From Varanus komodoensis (lineage: Eukaryota; Chordata; Lepidosauria; Squamata; Varanidae): a stretch of 64,000 bases of DNA. How positions within the stretch are numbered: position 1 is the first letter of the stretch; each line of letters starts with the position of its first letter. Positions 11,281 through 24,480 of this stretch are shown here, piece after piece. Below the pieces are notes generated by a model. It did not search any database, had not been told where the DNA came from, and saw only the letters and a program-made list of their open reading frames with translations. The stretch is taken from positions 2,235,795-2,299,794 of the forward strand of contig NW_025336401.1 of the NCBI RefSeq assembly GCF_004798865.1, written 5' to 3'. A program made the translations under genes and the position numbers.

Positions 11281-13164
11281 CTGGGGAGGAGAACGAAAAC
11301 AAGGATGAAAACGTTTGGCAAATGGAGTGGGCGCTGATGGCACCAGGACAAGGCAGGTTATTCACACACTGAGATGGAAATGGACCTTGCTCTTCGGTTA
11401 CGTCGTATACAATACAGGAGTGCAGATCTCTCCGAAAGAGATGCGGGCTGGGTCGCTGGATTAGGCCATCAACACTTGTTTCCCCCTAAACCAACATTTT
11501 TATAGTGAGACCACTTCTTTCATACCTTTGTACCTTGTTCTTCACACTCAAGGAAACGCAGAGCTGCAAATGCATTGCCCCACATTTGCTGTGTATTTTA
11601 ACCTGTCCAGAACCTCGCTTAGGCAGAGAGGGAATGACTAGCCCATGATTACACTGCCATGCAAAGACATGGGCAGCTTTTAACTCAGAAAAACCAGCTG
11701 TTCAAGTATGAATACGATGAATGTCCCACCAAGCAGCAGCCTGCAAGCCTGAACTGTGACATGTGGAGAGTCCCGGCCTTGGAACTTAACACCGCCTGAC
11801 ACTGGGTCAGAAAGTGGTCCTTGTAGTCCAGGATCCAAAAATCTGTGCACCACCCCATTTTCTCCTCAGGATATCTGTTGTGCATCACAAGCGGAATCAG
11901 AAAGACTGCAGGCGATCTTGTGAATTGCTGAAAACTCCTAGGGATTTTGGCAACCACAAGAGTGCCAGGACTTTAAGGAGAAACAAGGAGAGGCCAGAAA
12001 TGCAATGGGGAGAGGCCAAGATCTCTCCCTGGAAGGGGTATCGTTCATTTCCAGGCTCCACCACCTGATTTCCACCTCCCTTTTGCTGCAAGCACAGATG
12101 TTTTCTTTGGTTCTGCATGCTGCATCTTGCAAAGACGGCCCAGAAGGCTATGAAGCCAGCCCCATCTTTGCAACCCAGCACAGCTCTTACGGGAGAGAAT
12201 ATTTTCAACCTTCCGGAGGCCTGTCTGTGAATCCCTTCTGACTGAGGCACGGACGGGACGTGCCAGGCACGTGCTTGGGTCAATGTGTCTTTTGTACCAA
12301 ATTTAGAATAAATCTGCTTGGATGTTTTTGCATTTACAGGAAAACGAGCCGAGTGGGGGAGAAGTGTGCCGCCGGCAGTTTCATTACTGAACCAGGATTT
12401 TGCTGGGAAACGTGCTGCTTTCCGTGGGCATTTTTGCAGGTGTCCAACCAGCTTGTGGGCCATGCGAGGCTGAAGAGTGGAGCAGGCCGAGGGGGATTTG
12501 GGGGCAGGGTCCTGGAATCAGCATCCCAGAGAAAAAGAGATTTCTGAGCCGGAAGCGGCACGCTCGCGGGACGGCATGAATCCATTCAGCCCAGAGAGAA
12601 ACCCGCCATGCCTTCCTCCGGCGGGCGTCTCTTTCCCGCCAACGTCCTCTCCGTTTCAGCCACCATGATGCACAACTGCTTTGGAGGGCGGTTTCCCTGG
12701 AGGCATGAAGACGGCATGCTAAGATTTAGAGAGGTCTCCGGCAGCAAGCAGGGAAGCAACCGTGCCTTCCTGTCCGCCGGAGACCTCAGGAACCTACGGC
12801 CGGCCAGAGCGGATGGACGGAGCACTACACAGAAAAGGAATTTCTGCTGCGGCGCTTGGAAAGTACAGCAAGTACGAGTCCAAGGAAATGAGATGCGCTG
12901 CCCAAGCTGCCTTTCTGAAAGGGCTCTTGTTACATTTTGATCATACTTGTGGCATTGCGTCAATTTAAAACTGAGCAGCTCAGAGGTACATCATATTCCT
13001 GAGACCAAATATGAACAAATTATTCCGCAAGTTCTCTTCTCTCGAAAGCATCGCTCAGCTTGTCTTCTGGGGCACAGTGTGCCCGCCGACACCTCCTGCG
13101 CTCAGTGTCGCTGTCCGTGGCTACCCCATGGGAGAAAAGAGCACTTTTCGCATGCCCAAAAACC

Positions 13165-13253
13165 CTTGTTTCCATTACAGCTTCAGCCATAAGCCATCCA
13201 AAGACTTTTAGTAATGGGGTGGCATAGAAAAACTTTAAATAAATAAGTATGCT
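13165..13253 (+). mobile_element. L2-like LINE tail
   Basis: 'cataagccatccaaagactt' and 'ggtggcatagaaaaacttt', then AATA units, match the tail of the copy ending at 7692. Confidence 0.7.
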
Positions 13254-15154
13254 ACAGGGCACCCTGAGGTGCAGCCTCTCCCAACCTGCCCCCTGCCAGA
13301 TGTGCAACTTTTTGAAGACCCCTTGTATTTTACATAAATACAAATAATAGATATCGTGTTTATATTTGGGGAAGGGAGCCGTTGCAGTGAGGTATAAAAA
13401 CTGCAGGGGAGCAGAAAGGGCACGTCCTCCAGAAGAACCTTAAGCTGAAGCCCCGCTTCTGGCACAGGGAGGCCTGGCCAATGCCCACCTCCCCAGAAGC
13501 ACGGAGCGCTCTCTTCCCCATCATCTTCGCTAATTTTATTTTTAGACTTTAGACAGCCAGAGCTCTCCGGGCTGCCTTCCACAATACGCACTTGGCCAAT
13601 GTAAATCCTCCCGCAGAGCAGGACGCAAGTGGTGTTGTCAGCTGAGAAGCAACGCAGTCGGGCCCTGCTCCAACGGCTGGCGCTTCCAAAGCATCGCGCA
13701 CGGGAGGAAAAGAGACGCTGCTCCCCACCTCTTCAGTACTCCTCCCCCCCCCCCCGGCGCACACACTCTTTCGTTGCAAAGCTCATAATCCAATTCCACA
13801 ACTTTCCCTGCTCGACTGACGCTCCCCCAAGGTCATCCGGGGTTGCCGTGCCTCTGACCTTCCTCCACCTCCCTCCGACCGACGTGTCTGCCGAGCGGAG
13901 AGCCCTGGAGACAAGGCTGCCACTCGCGGGCAGCGGTGCGGAGCAGCTCTGGGCCCCAGGGAGCAAGCGCTCGAGTGCCGCACACGGGCATGCGCCTTGC
14001 CGCTGAGGCGGCAGCACAGGAGGCTGTTCCCGGGGACTCCGGTCCTGCTGCTCATGGGAGACTTTCAGTGGCTCAACTCTTCCCCATTCCTTCCGGGAGG
14101 GACAGATCCCTCCGGAACAGCTCAGGGTCCTGAGCTCTGCAGCACGTCTGTGGGGCCAGTGCCCTTTATGTTTTTGAAGCATGCACTGTGCTGTGCCAAG
14201 TACATAAGGTCTCTGCCCCAAGGAGCATGCAAGGCAAGGGAGGCACAGGTGAAAAGGGATGGGAAGAATTGCTGGTGGCCAGTGTACTTCTGCTTAGTGA
14301 GCCTTACTCCAGAGTAAACATGAACAGGGTTGTTTGAGAGGAGCCACTTTAGGAAGGCTTTGACCTTCAAAGCAACCGAAGCACACCTGAACTAATAAAG
14401 CGTCTTTAACGACACCGTTTGATATCCTACGTTACATTGGGTATATTTTCTGTTGCTAAGGCAGCATGCTGGGAGTTGGAGGACTCCCCCCCCCCCACTC
14501 ATTGAAGGACTAACCTTAAATTTAGGCTTGATGAGAAAGCAAGCACCAAACATTTTTCAATCCCACTCCTCCGCCCTGGCCAGCATCTCTGCCTCCAAGT
14601 GGGGATGGGGCTTCAAAATTCCCTGGAGTTTTCACGTCTGCCACCGCCCACACGCTGCCCTTCAGTCTGACCTCTGGCCTGCTCCCCACCATCCTTACAG
14701 CCCGGCCTCTGCTGCTAGTCCCTGAGCTTTTTGCTTGTCTGATCCGCTCCCTGACCATCAGCCATGTTCCTGCCTCTCCCCCCCCGGATGCTTGCGGACT
14801 GCATCGGAAGCAGAACCTGCAAAGAGCTGGACCTCGGCCCTCACAGCTGCACAGGGTGTGCCCAGGCGCAAAACCCAGCTGTGGGATCGCTCTTGGACTC
14901 GTATCCACTGTGGGATCCTCTGGGCGGCCGGTTCACCCTGCGTGAACGGGGCACAGAGGTGGATGGGCCCCTTGGTGGCCCAGCAGGGCTTCTCTTACCC
15001 ACTTCTGTTTACATTCTCACGAACAAAGGAATTAATGAAGTGCGTAACTGCAGAAAGCCCCTCTGATCCCCTGGACTGCAAATTTCAGTGGCCCTACAAG
15101 CAAAACAACCTGCCTTAGGCTGAGTCACACCTAGTTCAGTCCATCCCACCCAAT

Positions 15155-15290
15155 ACAGAAACACAGCGAGTCAGAAGGGGTCTCCCGGGCCATCTAGTCT
15201 GACCCCCGCCCCAGCCGGCTCCGCTCATGACCAGCAAGGACTGGCAGCAGCAGCTCTCCAAGCCGGAGGTTTTCCTGGAGATGCAAGGAC
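15155..15290 (-). mobile_element. short CR1 LINE 3' fragment
   Basis: The stretch 'gggccatctagtctgacccc' is shared almost exactly with the CR1 copy at 29083-29158 and matches the reverse complement of a CR1 3' end. Only the terminal part remains. Confidence 0.7.
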
Positions 15291-15374
15291 GCAAACATGC
15301 AGGCTAATCTACCAGTGAACTATGTTTCCTCCCCTTTGCGAAAAAGGAAGAGGCTAGTCCTCATGGTTGCAAGT

Positions 15375-15485
15375 CAAGAAAAACAAACCTAGGAGATGCC
15401 AGCCAGGGACTGACCCAGGGACCTTCTGCATGCAGTGCAGCTGTTTTACCAGTGGCCGACAGTTCTGCACAAGGCCAAAGTCCTT
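15375..15485 (-). mobile_element. lizard-type tRNA-headed SINE, 5' part
   Basis: In reverse complement it reads 'ctgcatgcagaaggtccctg' then 'ggtcagtccctggc', a tRNA-like A and B box arrangement followed by the 'ggcatctcc' motif of a SINE widespread in lizards. It is not a functional tRNA: no acceptor stem forms. Confidence 0.72.
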
Positions 15486-17159
15486 GCCTGGCCAACACAG
15501 CCACTGCGTCAAGACACGGCGAAGCGCACGGCGTGTCCCCGCAGTCGAGCAACAGCCAGTGGGCCACACATTCGACTCCGTGCAGCACGGCTGGCCTTCG
15601 GATCCGGGCGAGTGCAACACGCTCCGTTCCCTGCCCATCCAGGACGGTTTGTTTATCACCAGCCAAATGCTGTGTTGTGTTCCCGAAGGAGAGCTTCTAA
15701 ACAGTTTGTGCCAAAGAAAAGTCACAAATGGCAAGAAATGAGCTTGCAGGTTTATCCTGAATGAATCCAAGGAGGGGTGAGGGGTGCAGAAATTCCAACC
15801 AAGCATAGCTGAGAGGCTGGCCAATTCGTGTTTGTGTTGTTGCGTAGTTTAGAAAATCAACAGCCTAATGAACATAAACAATCCCTGGGTTTAAAAATAA
15901 CAGCCCATCTGAGCTGACAATTTGGTTTCAATCTGGAAAAGCAGCCGGTGCCAGGAAATGCGTTGCACACTCTGAATGCTTCCCCGAGATCACAGAACTG
16001 GAGCCGGGAATTTCTCAGCCAAGCGGTTCTCCAGGTTTCCTCTCCTCTTTTGGTGCAGGCTGGCAGCCACTCACCTGGGGCGAGCTTGTACCCCCTTAGC
16101 GCAAGCAGCTGGAAGCGTCTGCAAAATCTGGAGGAGGAGGAGGATTGCTACAAGCTGTAAATGCTCAACCCAGTAAAACTTCTTTCTAGGCCAGCAACTA
16201 TGATGACCGAATCTGCCAAAAGGACACAGCACACCGAGGGTGGGTGTCGGGCTCTGAAGCAGCGTGCTGCTGAACACGGCCCTGTCCGGAGAGGCTTGCA
16301 ATCCAACGTTTAGCAGCGGGACAGCCAGCCAAGGAACGGGAGGTGGGATTGATCCAGCCCTGTGTCAAACGTGCCGGGCAAAGGGCAGGGCGCAAATGCG
16401 ACGGCTCGAAAGTCGGCATCGCTCTGGACAGAAGGGCAGAAGCACGAGAAGCTGGGCAAAAGCGCAGCCGAATACAATGCCCCGAGGCTGAGGATTAAGG
16501 GAGAGAGCCAGCAGCCCTCAGAGGTGAGACTGGCTTCTACCTGCAGCAACAGGAGCAGGCCGGGAGCCTTGCCCCCCACCCCGGAGCCCGGGGCGGGGGC
16601 AGCAATCCTGCGTCAAAGGGAGGTCCGACACACGGGCTCTCGGCGTGGCTGGGCCTCCTGCCGGCTGGCAAGCTGGGCAAAGGTGAGCGCAGGCTGGCGC
16701 GAAAGCCCATCCTCCACCGCTGGAGGTCCTGCTTCTCCACCATGCATGGCAGCAGGCCTCTGCAGGAAAGGCTGTTCTGGGGCGACTCCTTTGGCCCTCC
16801 ATGAGAGCGGGGAGGCGCCAGGGTGCAAAGCCAGCACGACCTGCTGCTCCCGTTTCTGCGTGAACAACCTGAAGCGCCATGGCAGGATCATCATAAATAA
16901 GACACACGGGCATCCAAACGGAGATTTCCGTGTCGGGGTTTGGGGATCTGGTCCACTCGCACAATTGTTCTGCTGCAGGAGCGAAGAGGAGCTCAGGCAA
17001 GGTTTAAAAGGGGCGTGACATCGCGCTGTCTGCCCTCTATGCGGGTGCCACGTGGGGTGTTTCCGCCATGCTGGCCCAGAGGTTCGAAGCAGCAGTGCCT
17101 AGCGGTCGGCACGGACGAGAACGGCACACAGACAATACGTGGGGAAGGGTGCTTTTTCT

Positions 17160-17362
17160 GACCCTCCCTTCCTTTCTAAAAAACATTTTAACAACTAATT
17201 GCCATAGACCTCTGTTTTTATGTTTTACTGTATTTTATTGCTTTTAATATATAATATAGTCTATATTATGTTTTATTGTGTCTTTATCTTGTGCTGTGGG
17301 CTGCCCAGAGGCGCTGTGGCACAGTTGGGTGGCATACAAACGTTATAAATAAGTAAGTAAGG
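17160..17362 (+). mobile_element. L2-like LINE tail
   Basis: AT-rich 3' UTR followed by 'gtgggctgcccagaggc' and 'gggtggcatacaaacgtt', with AAGT/AATA units at the end. No coding part remains. Confidence 0.7.
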
Positions 17363-18600
17363 CACAATGCCCCATTGTACCTTAATTGGAGAAAAACACT
17401 CACAGCCCTCCATTTTCTATACTCATCACGTTATTTCTTTGCTTTTTCTCAAGATGAGGTGAAGCATGCAATTTTCTTAAAGCTGCTCAACTTCCAGCTC
17501 TCAAATTAGCAAAATAAAGAGGGTCACGGCCCTCATGGTTACAAGGCAAAGAAATCCCTCTGCCCTTCCAGCTCATTCAAAAAGCGGAGAGTTTTCCTTG
17601 GTCTCGCATCCAGGGACTTGCACAAGGTTGCGAGCATCAAGCCAGCCGGGCTGAAAAAGCAATCGCTGGACGTTCCTGAAAGCTAGCTGAGCATTTACTC
17701 CAGCGGAAGCAACGATCTGAACCGTCCGCTCAGTGCTGTCACCCTGGGCTCATTTTTGCTCAGAAAGAATCCACCTCACTGGGCAATTCTGGGGATCACC
17801 GTGCAGCTTCCCCAACAAGCAAGCTCTGCCCAGGGCTGCAGCAAGCCAACGTGCCAGACACCTGTGCCGTAGCTCAGGCTGACCTCGAGACCCAGAAATG
17901 TGCCCCCACGGAGCTTGCATTTCCATGCAAAGCCCTCAGATCTAGGAACAGCATTTCGCTTTCTCCAGGCAATGCCAAGGAGCGGAATAATGCCAAATGA
18001 AAAGCTGGAAGGTTAATTCCAAACACCCCCTCGATTTAATCTCTTGGACCCTCTGCCTGTGTTTCCTGCCTGTTTCCTCCAAAGGAAAAAGGAGAGACGA
18101 AGAACTCTCTCTCTCTCTGGAGAGTTTTTGCAAGGTCGGTCATGCAAAAACTATCCACCTGATGCAAAAGGAAACCAAGCTGGACCATGAAAAACTGGTG
18201 GGCAGCCTGACCTCTCTGAAACTGGTCCCTCTCTCCAGCCATATTGGGAGGCTGACCCAAATGAAGCTCCACGGTATCCCTGGGGAGATACCTGAATCCC
18301 TAGACTTTTTTTTAATGCAGATGACAGAGTGAAGAATGCAGTAATTCCTCTGGCTCAGTATGAACAAATGCCCTGGAAGGTCACCAAAATGGCACTTGAA
18401 ATGTTTTCTGCATGACATAAGCTAGACAACTAAGGAGCTACATCCCTTTTTTCTGTAGTGACGTCTGCAAATATGCATCTTTTACATTTATTGTACTCTT
18501 TTATGTTCTGGTTTAGACTATTTTTAAAGATGCCCAAGGTTTCAATGATTGTTTTATTCTCTGTGCATCGCTTGTATAGATCTTTGACCATACAACAAAG

Positions 18601-18619
18601 ATTGATTGATTGATTGATT
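18601..18619. repeat. (ATTG)n microsatellite
   Basis: Four to five ATTG units, short. Confidence 0.88.
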
Positions 18620-21600
18620 CCCACAATTAGCTACCTACATTATCTTGCATTCTTGGGGTACCCAAAATAGATGACCTGATGCTGTTTTCTCATCTAAGGA
18701 GACCTTTACAGTGAGTGGTTAACTGGAAACAAATAAAAGGCTTTTTCTAAATTTATCCACACAGGGCACCTTCTACAGGGAATGTCCTCAGGTGTTCTCC
18801 CAATCCTGTGGATTTGTTAAAGCTGCATCTATCAAATAGAAACAATCCATTTTCAAATGTAATTGATAGTGTTACTAGCCCTCATGGATACCACCAACAA
18901 ATAACAGACTGGCACTTGAACAAGGATTCTTATTTTCCACCTGTAAGTGATCAGATTCAAGTACATTCTATGGGGGATGATCCCCCCCCCCAGCATTCTA
19001 TGCAAATCTTCCTTACCTCTGAGTGGCAAAAACCTTTCAAAATAGTTTGCATGTAACTTTTGGAATTTCTCTAGAAGTAACAAATTGCAAATGAATGCAA
19101 TACTCCTTCTTTGTGCATTCTTGGCAAAAAGTTGAGGGTATTTTTGGAAGGTGTGTGTAGGTGTATGGATAGAATTTCAGTTTATATTTGTTTCTAAAAC
19201 AAATGCACCAATTACATACCAAGCATTTTTAATGCATGTGGTGCCCCTCTAAATAGGAAAAAAAGAAAAAGAAAAACATGTGTTGTTTCCCCCCCTGGAA
19301 ATCCAGCATTTAGCATCTTTATCCTTATGTTTTTAATCAATAACAGGAGTGCTTGAAGAATGAAGAAAGGGAGTTTATTTGTAAATAGCCCATTAAGATC
19401 TCTCAAAACAGCCTGGAGATGCATGGTTATTAAAAGTGGTGCTGTTTCACGTTTTCTGCATTCCATTCCTGCATGATTAACCAAAAACTGGGCCCTTGCA
19501 AATGGGAAGCAGCCCACCTACCTCGCACAGCAGAGTAACACCAGCTCACAACTGAGCTGACTCGGGGGCACACACTAGATGTAATGCGAGGAGCCACGCA
19601 CTTTTCCTGACACGTCTCAAGCGGGCCGTTTGCGCTGCACTGGCAGTTTCCACATGGCCTACCCACAGGCTGCTGCTTAAACTCCCCTCTCCCTGCAGTC
19701 CGTCCCTGATGCGAGAACTGACTCAGGCCAAAAGAGAAGTTCCAAAAGGGACACGGAAACAAGAGGATCCAAGGGCAAAACATTCTCTTTCCAGGTTAAA
19801 ATTAGCGTTTTACACATGAGTGGGGCAGACAAGAGAATGTGGTTGCCACACTGCATCCTGTCTCACCCTAGGAGCACAAAATGAAAACCTGGCCACAGGT
19901 TGTCAAGCGGGAGAGAAGAACACACGCTTGGGTTTGGCTTGGAAGGCTGCAGATGCCCAGTTTGCACAAAAACCAGCACTGTACATACAGGTCGAAGTTC
20001 ATCCAGACTAACTTCTTCAGGCTTAGCTTAGGGTCTGCGCTCCAAAGCGCTCCAATCTTCCAGTTGTTTCATGCCTGGCTTTGGGTTTGGGCTGGGGAAT
20101 TCTGCAAGGGATGGATGCTCTCTAAAGCCGGCTTCACTGCACCGTGGTATGTTGGGAAAGACACCACAGAGAAGGCAGAAGCAAAGGAAGGGGGGATTCC
20201 CCTCTGAGAGGAGAAAAGCAGTTTCTAAACACTGGAAACCTTGGTAACTCAATGGGGTGCCACATGCAAAGTGGGGGCAGGGAATCTGCTGTGGCCTTCC
20301 CGCCCCTGCTTGTGTGGGGCAGCGGCTTTTGAAAGAACCCAGCTCCGGGTGGCTGTTTCCACAGCTGACTCCGACAGCAACGTGCACGGAGAAAGCCACG
20401 ATTCAGCCACGGCGGTGTGCCCACAAACCAGGCAGCCCTGCACTTCAGCATCTCCCCGTGAGCTGCCAACGCAGACAGAGGCAATAAAGACTGACTGGGC
20501 CCTCGACCGTCTCTCGTGCCAGGCACTCCTGACGCAAGGTCACGGAAGGGCAAGTGGCAGGCATGGGGCAGGAAGGGAGATGCCGTGTGCCATAAATAAA
20601 CCCCACACCTCGGACTGCAGCCAGTGAGCAGTCGAGAGGGGCAGCAGGAGAGAAAACTGGAGCCAAGCGGCCTCACGGAAGCCCAGCCACAGAGGCAGGA
20701 GGCAAATGGGCAGGATGCATATTCCACGAATACAAACCGTCCTGGATGAAGATGACTAGGATGCACTCATGTGCTCTCTACAGTCTTGTCATTTTCTACA
20801 ATGGAGGCTGCAAGCAAATGCCACACTCAGCCCAGGAGTCAGCAAATTAGCTCTCAGTCAGGGACAGCCCTGGTCTGAGCCATTCTGGCCCGAAACTGGG
20901 CTGTTTCCCCTGCACCACGGGAAACCTTCCTTTGAACAGAAACCCAACGAGTCCTGCAGACATTTCAGCTGAGACTTTCTCCCCTAGGTTTTATTTTTGC
21001 AGAACATCAAACTTTATCTTTTAAAGCACAGAGGGGCACATCCCAACCACTGACAGCCATATCAAACACATTCGCCTGAACAGCAGTGCCTACCAAGAGT
21101 CCACGCTTGACAGAGTAATATGCCAGTGATGATGGGTTCTGTAGTTTTTCCTTTCTATTTCTTGGATCCTATTTTATTTTAGTTCCCTCTCAGCAGGCAC
21201 CCAAAATAAGGGTGTTTTCATTCTCCTGGTTGTTTCCATTCAAAGGATATTGTTCATCTTTAAAAAAACCCTTCTGAATGGGTTTTTATGCAGAAAGAAC
21301 ACATGAAGAAAGAGGAAAATGTGGATGTATTACAAACGGAACAAGGTGTTTATCTGAACCTGACCTCCACCCCCTGAAGTCAGGAAGCTGCCCAATCAAA
21401 GCCAGGCACCCAAAAACTAAAGCCAGGTACAAGAAACGCCTATAAAATCTAAAAGCATTACCAATTGCTGCAATGTTCAAATGTAATGGATTAAAATCCA
21501 AAATAGAATAATAATTGTTTGCTGCTCTAACTCAGCTAAAATGCAGGGGTGTGTGAGTGGGCAGGAACTGAAAATACTTTCTTAAAAATAGAGGGCTTTA

Positions 21601-21709
21601 TTCATCTCCTAAAAAGCACCCCAAACAAGTTCTCTGCAGAGGAAAAAGTTGATTTTGCTGCTGCAGTGTGCAGAGATAAATGCCCATTCAGAGAAGGTAT
21701 ACTCTGCAT

Positions 21710-21842
21710 CAGTGTTCCTCAGCCTGAAAGCCTCTGGATGTCTGGACTGCAGCTCCCAGGATTCCAGGCCACTGGTCCTGCTGGCCACGGCTGAAGGGAG
21801 CTGAAGTCCAGAACAGCTGGAGAGCGCCAGTGCGGGGAAGGC
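21710..21842. mobile_element. palindromic hAT-like MITE, near full length
   Basis: It starts 'cagtgttcctcagcctg', contains 'ggactgcagctccc' on the left and 'gggagctgaagtcc' on the right, so the two halves are inverted copies about a centre near 21777. The family is common in lizard genomes. No clear target-site duplication remains. Confidence 0.7.
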
Positions 21843-21927
21843 AGTTCTAGAGATGTGAAGATCCCCCTGGAACCTGGCTCTTTTGTGCCTGTTGGACCTC
21901 TTTCTGCACTCAGTCTGGGCTAAGAAG

Positions 21928-21964
21928 TTGAGCTCAAGCTGAGTTGAGCTCAAGCTGAGTTGAG
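21928..21964. repeat. 16 bp tandem repeat, 2.3 units
   Basis: TTGAGCTCAAGCTGAG occurs twice exactly with a further partial unit. Each unit includes the palindrome TTGAGCTCAA. Confidence 0.93.
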
Positions 21965-23582
21965 ATTGAGTCTGCAAATGTTTGGGAACACTAGTGGGCC
22001 CAACTCTGCACAAAATTATTCTTGTGCAAAGCTCACAAATCTTATCTGCAGAAGCAGGACTCCAGCCACACTTGTTTCAGCTGTGTGAGGGTTCGGCTCG
22101 CTTCCTTCAGGGGCCCATGTGAATGCTCAGCCGGCCAGGAATCCTGGAGTCCTTGGCTGGAGTCCTGGGCACCAAGCTGTGAAAATCTGAGAGATTCTCA
22201 TCCCACGGCGGGATTCCTCCCAAGCTGCTTGGCTGGTTTCTGTGACCTTGGAGGGTGAAGACCAGGTCCACCTGTAGCCTGAATTCTGGAATTCCTTTCC
22301 TCCAAACTTTTTAGAGTTTACAGGAAGATGAATTCCACACCCACCATGCAGCTCCATCCCTGTGTTTCTGGGCACAACTCCGGATTATAAACCCAGGGCA
22401 GTGACTCATGCAGAGAGACTAAGGAGTCCCTCCGGGGGATGGGTGGGAGAGTCCACTGAGCATGTACTTCAAAGTTAATGGGATGCCCATCACAGGTGCT
22501 GCACGGATGTGATGGACTGGCACGACCTCCCTGGAGGCGGGGCGAGAGGCAGCAGAGCAGTACCAGGCCTTTTCTCCCGAGTGGGTAGTTTTGAAGGAGC
22601 CTCATTCGTCCCGTTATTTCTCAGGCCACAACGGCAATTCAGGACCGGGCTCAGGACGTACTCAGCATGCCGGGACACCCTCTGAGAGCCACTCTGCTTC
22701 CTTCCTTCAGCCAGCGCTGCCCACCCAAACCCAGCCCCTTCCCTCCAGCGTGTGCTTTTCCACAGCCAAGTCATTCCTCAGCAGGCATTGCTGGCTTCTT
22801 TCATGGAGTGACCTTATTAGTACTGATCATGTTTCTAATAATATCTGACATTGTAAGAAGGCCAGCTGCTGCAGCATTTCATTTTTTTCAAAAACAGTAA
22901 AAAAAAAAATGTTTTGTTTGGGGAGTCTTTTCCCCACCAAATTACAGGGAGAAAAATGCTGTTTGGTGGTGAATCACAAACAGCTAAAGGACAAGTAAAA
23001 AGAAACAAATGTTCCCAAATTCAAAACAACTCCCAAGTCAGCTACCTATAAATCTACGTTCAGACTCTTTTCTCCACCAAATGGCAGAGGGGAAAATTCT
23101 GTTTGGGGGCAGATCAAAGTCTGCGCAAGGAATGTGCCAAAGCCAACCACCCTCAAACGCAGACCACCCTCCATCCACGTCTAGACTCCTGACTGAGAAC
23201 CAAGGAAAAACAAGGGCAATTGCCACTGAACCAAATGCAGATGAAGACACGTCATCCAGCCCATTTCCTTAATTTACTGCTAATCCTAATCATTTTAATG
23301 TGAAGGTGAGAAGGTTGTTGCTGGAAGGGAAATACAAGATGACTTTGTGCTAGAACATATTCAAGCCTCTCCCCAGGTGATCCAAATCCCATGAAGAAGA
23401 AGTTGGATGCTCTGAACCACAGAAATTCTGCATGAAAACCTTCCTCATAGCAGGTGGTCCCCATCCCAGTTTGAAAATCTGCCACCAGGAATCTCTTCCT
23501 CCTGGTGTTAACAATACTATCTAATCCCTCCCTGCTGTGAACTTCCTCTACTGCATAATATTTGCATGCATTGCTAGCATTA

Positions 23583-23800
23583 CTGCATTGCATTTATATT
23601 CCACCTTTCTTCCTCTTGCAAGGAATCCAAGGCAGCTTACAAAGTCCCCCTCTCCATTGTATCCTCACAGCAACAGCCCTGTGAGGTAGGCTTGCTGGGG
23701 GGGGAGGTGCCTGGACCAAAGTCACCCATAGCTGAAGGCAGACTTGAGCCCAGAGCTCCTCGCCTGGGTCCCTGGTCCAACATTCTAACTGCCATGCCTC
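23583..23800 (-). mobile_element. MIR-like (CORE) tRNA-derived SINE
   Basis: In reverse complement there is a degraded tRNA-like head (ending 'gcatggcagttagaa' at 23795-23781 side), then the core 'acctcacagggctgttgctg', then a LINE-type tail. The head B box is weak. This layout is common in squamate genomes. Confidence 0.75.
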
Positions 23801-24159
23801 TTCATGCCTTGTATGCCATCCCAGTATTTTCAGATAAAGGGGTATCCTGATAAATCTATACACTGGGTCCTTGCAATGAACACACGACTGAACTTCCATC
23901 CATCGAAGGGAACGGGGCAGATTTTTTTCCAGATGATGCCACATGGGCATGGAAGAAAAAAAGTTGGCAGTTTGTTCCTCCCAAATGGAGTGCTACTTGA
24001 GTCCTGACTCCACCTATTAAGCACAAATCTTACCCCCATCTGCTAATCGGATGCCCCCGCCCAGGGAGGAAAAGGTTTGCGGAGAAGGAGCTAAGCAGAA
24101 TTGCAGTTCAACAGCACTGAGAACTGAGCATCACTGCTCTGCGATGTTAAAACCTTCCC

Positions 24160-24225
24160 TTGTGCCCCGGATGTGTTGGACTACAAGTCCCATAATCCTA
24201 AGTCAGTACGGCCAATCCAGGGTTC
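24160..24225. mobile_element. palindromic MITE, half copy
   Basis: 'ggatgtgttggactacaag' and 'tcccataatcct' match one arm of the family. Confidence 0.55.
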
Positions 24226-24423
24226 TCAGTTCAGGGCAGGAGAGTGCCAAAGGCTGGGGGAAAGCACTTAAAATGTCTCTTGGAAGCAAGGTTGCCTTTT
24301 ATCACCGGAAGCTGTCAAGTGGCTGCCAGGGGGCAGATATGCGAGGGGATTCTCTGTCAACTGGGGCTTTGCTGGAGTGCCCAGCTCACACCAAGACTGG
24401 AGCCTCCAGGGGAACTTCATGCA

Positions 24424-24480
24424 GACAGGACAGGACAGGACAGGGAAGGCGCTCTTCTGAATGAGGCTCTTCTGAATGAG
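24424..24480. repeat. short tandem repeats (CAGGA units, then a 15 bp duplication)
   Basis: About four CAGGA units at 24424-24443, then GCTCTTCTGAATGAG twice in tandem (24451-24465 and 24466-24480). Confidence 0.9.

Noticed and set aside
15375-15485. Possible tRNA gene
   Set aside because: A and B boxes are present, but no cloverleaf or acceptor stem; it is a SINE head, as are 39480, 42190, 46375 and 55560.
16362-17018. 218-residue plus-strand open frame
   Set aside because: GC-rich sequence, no domain, and equally long frames on the other strand at the same place.
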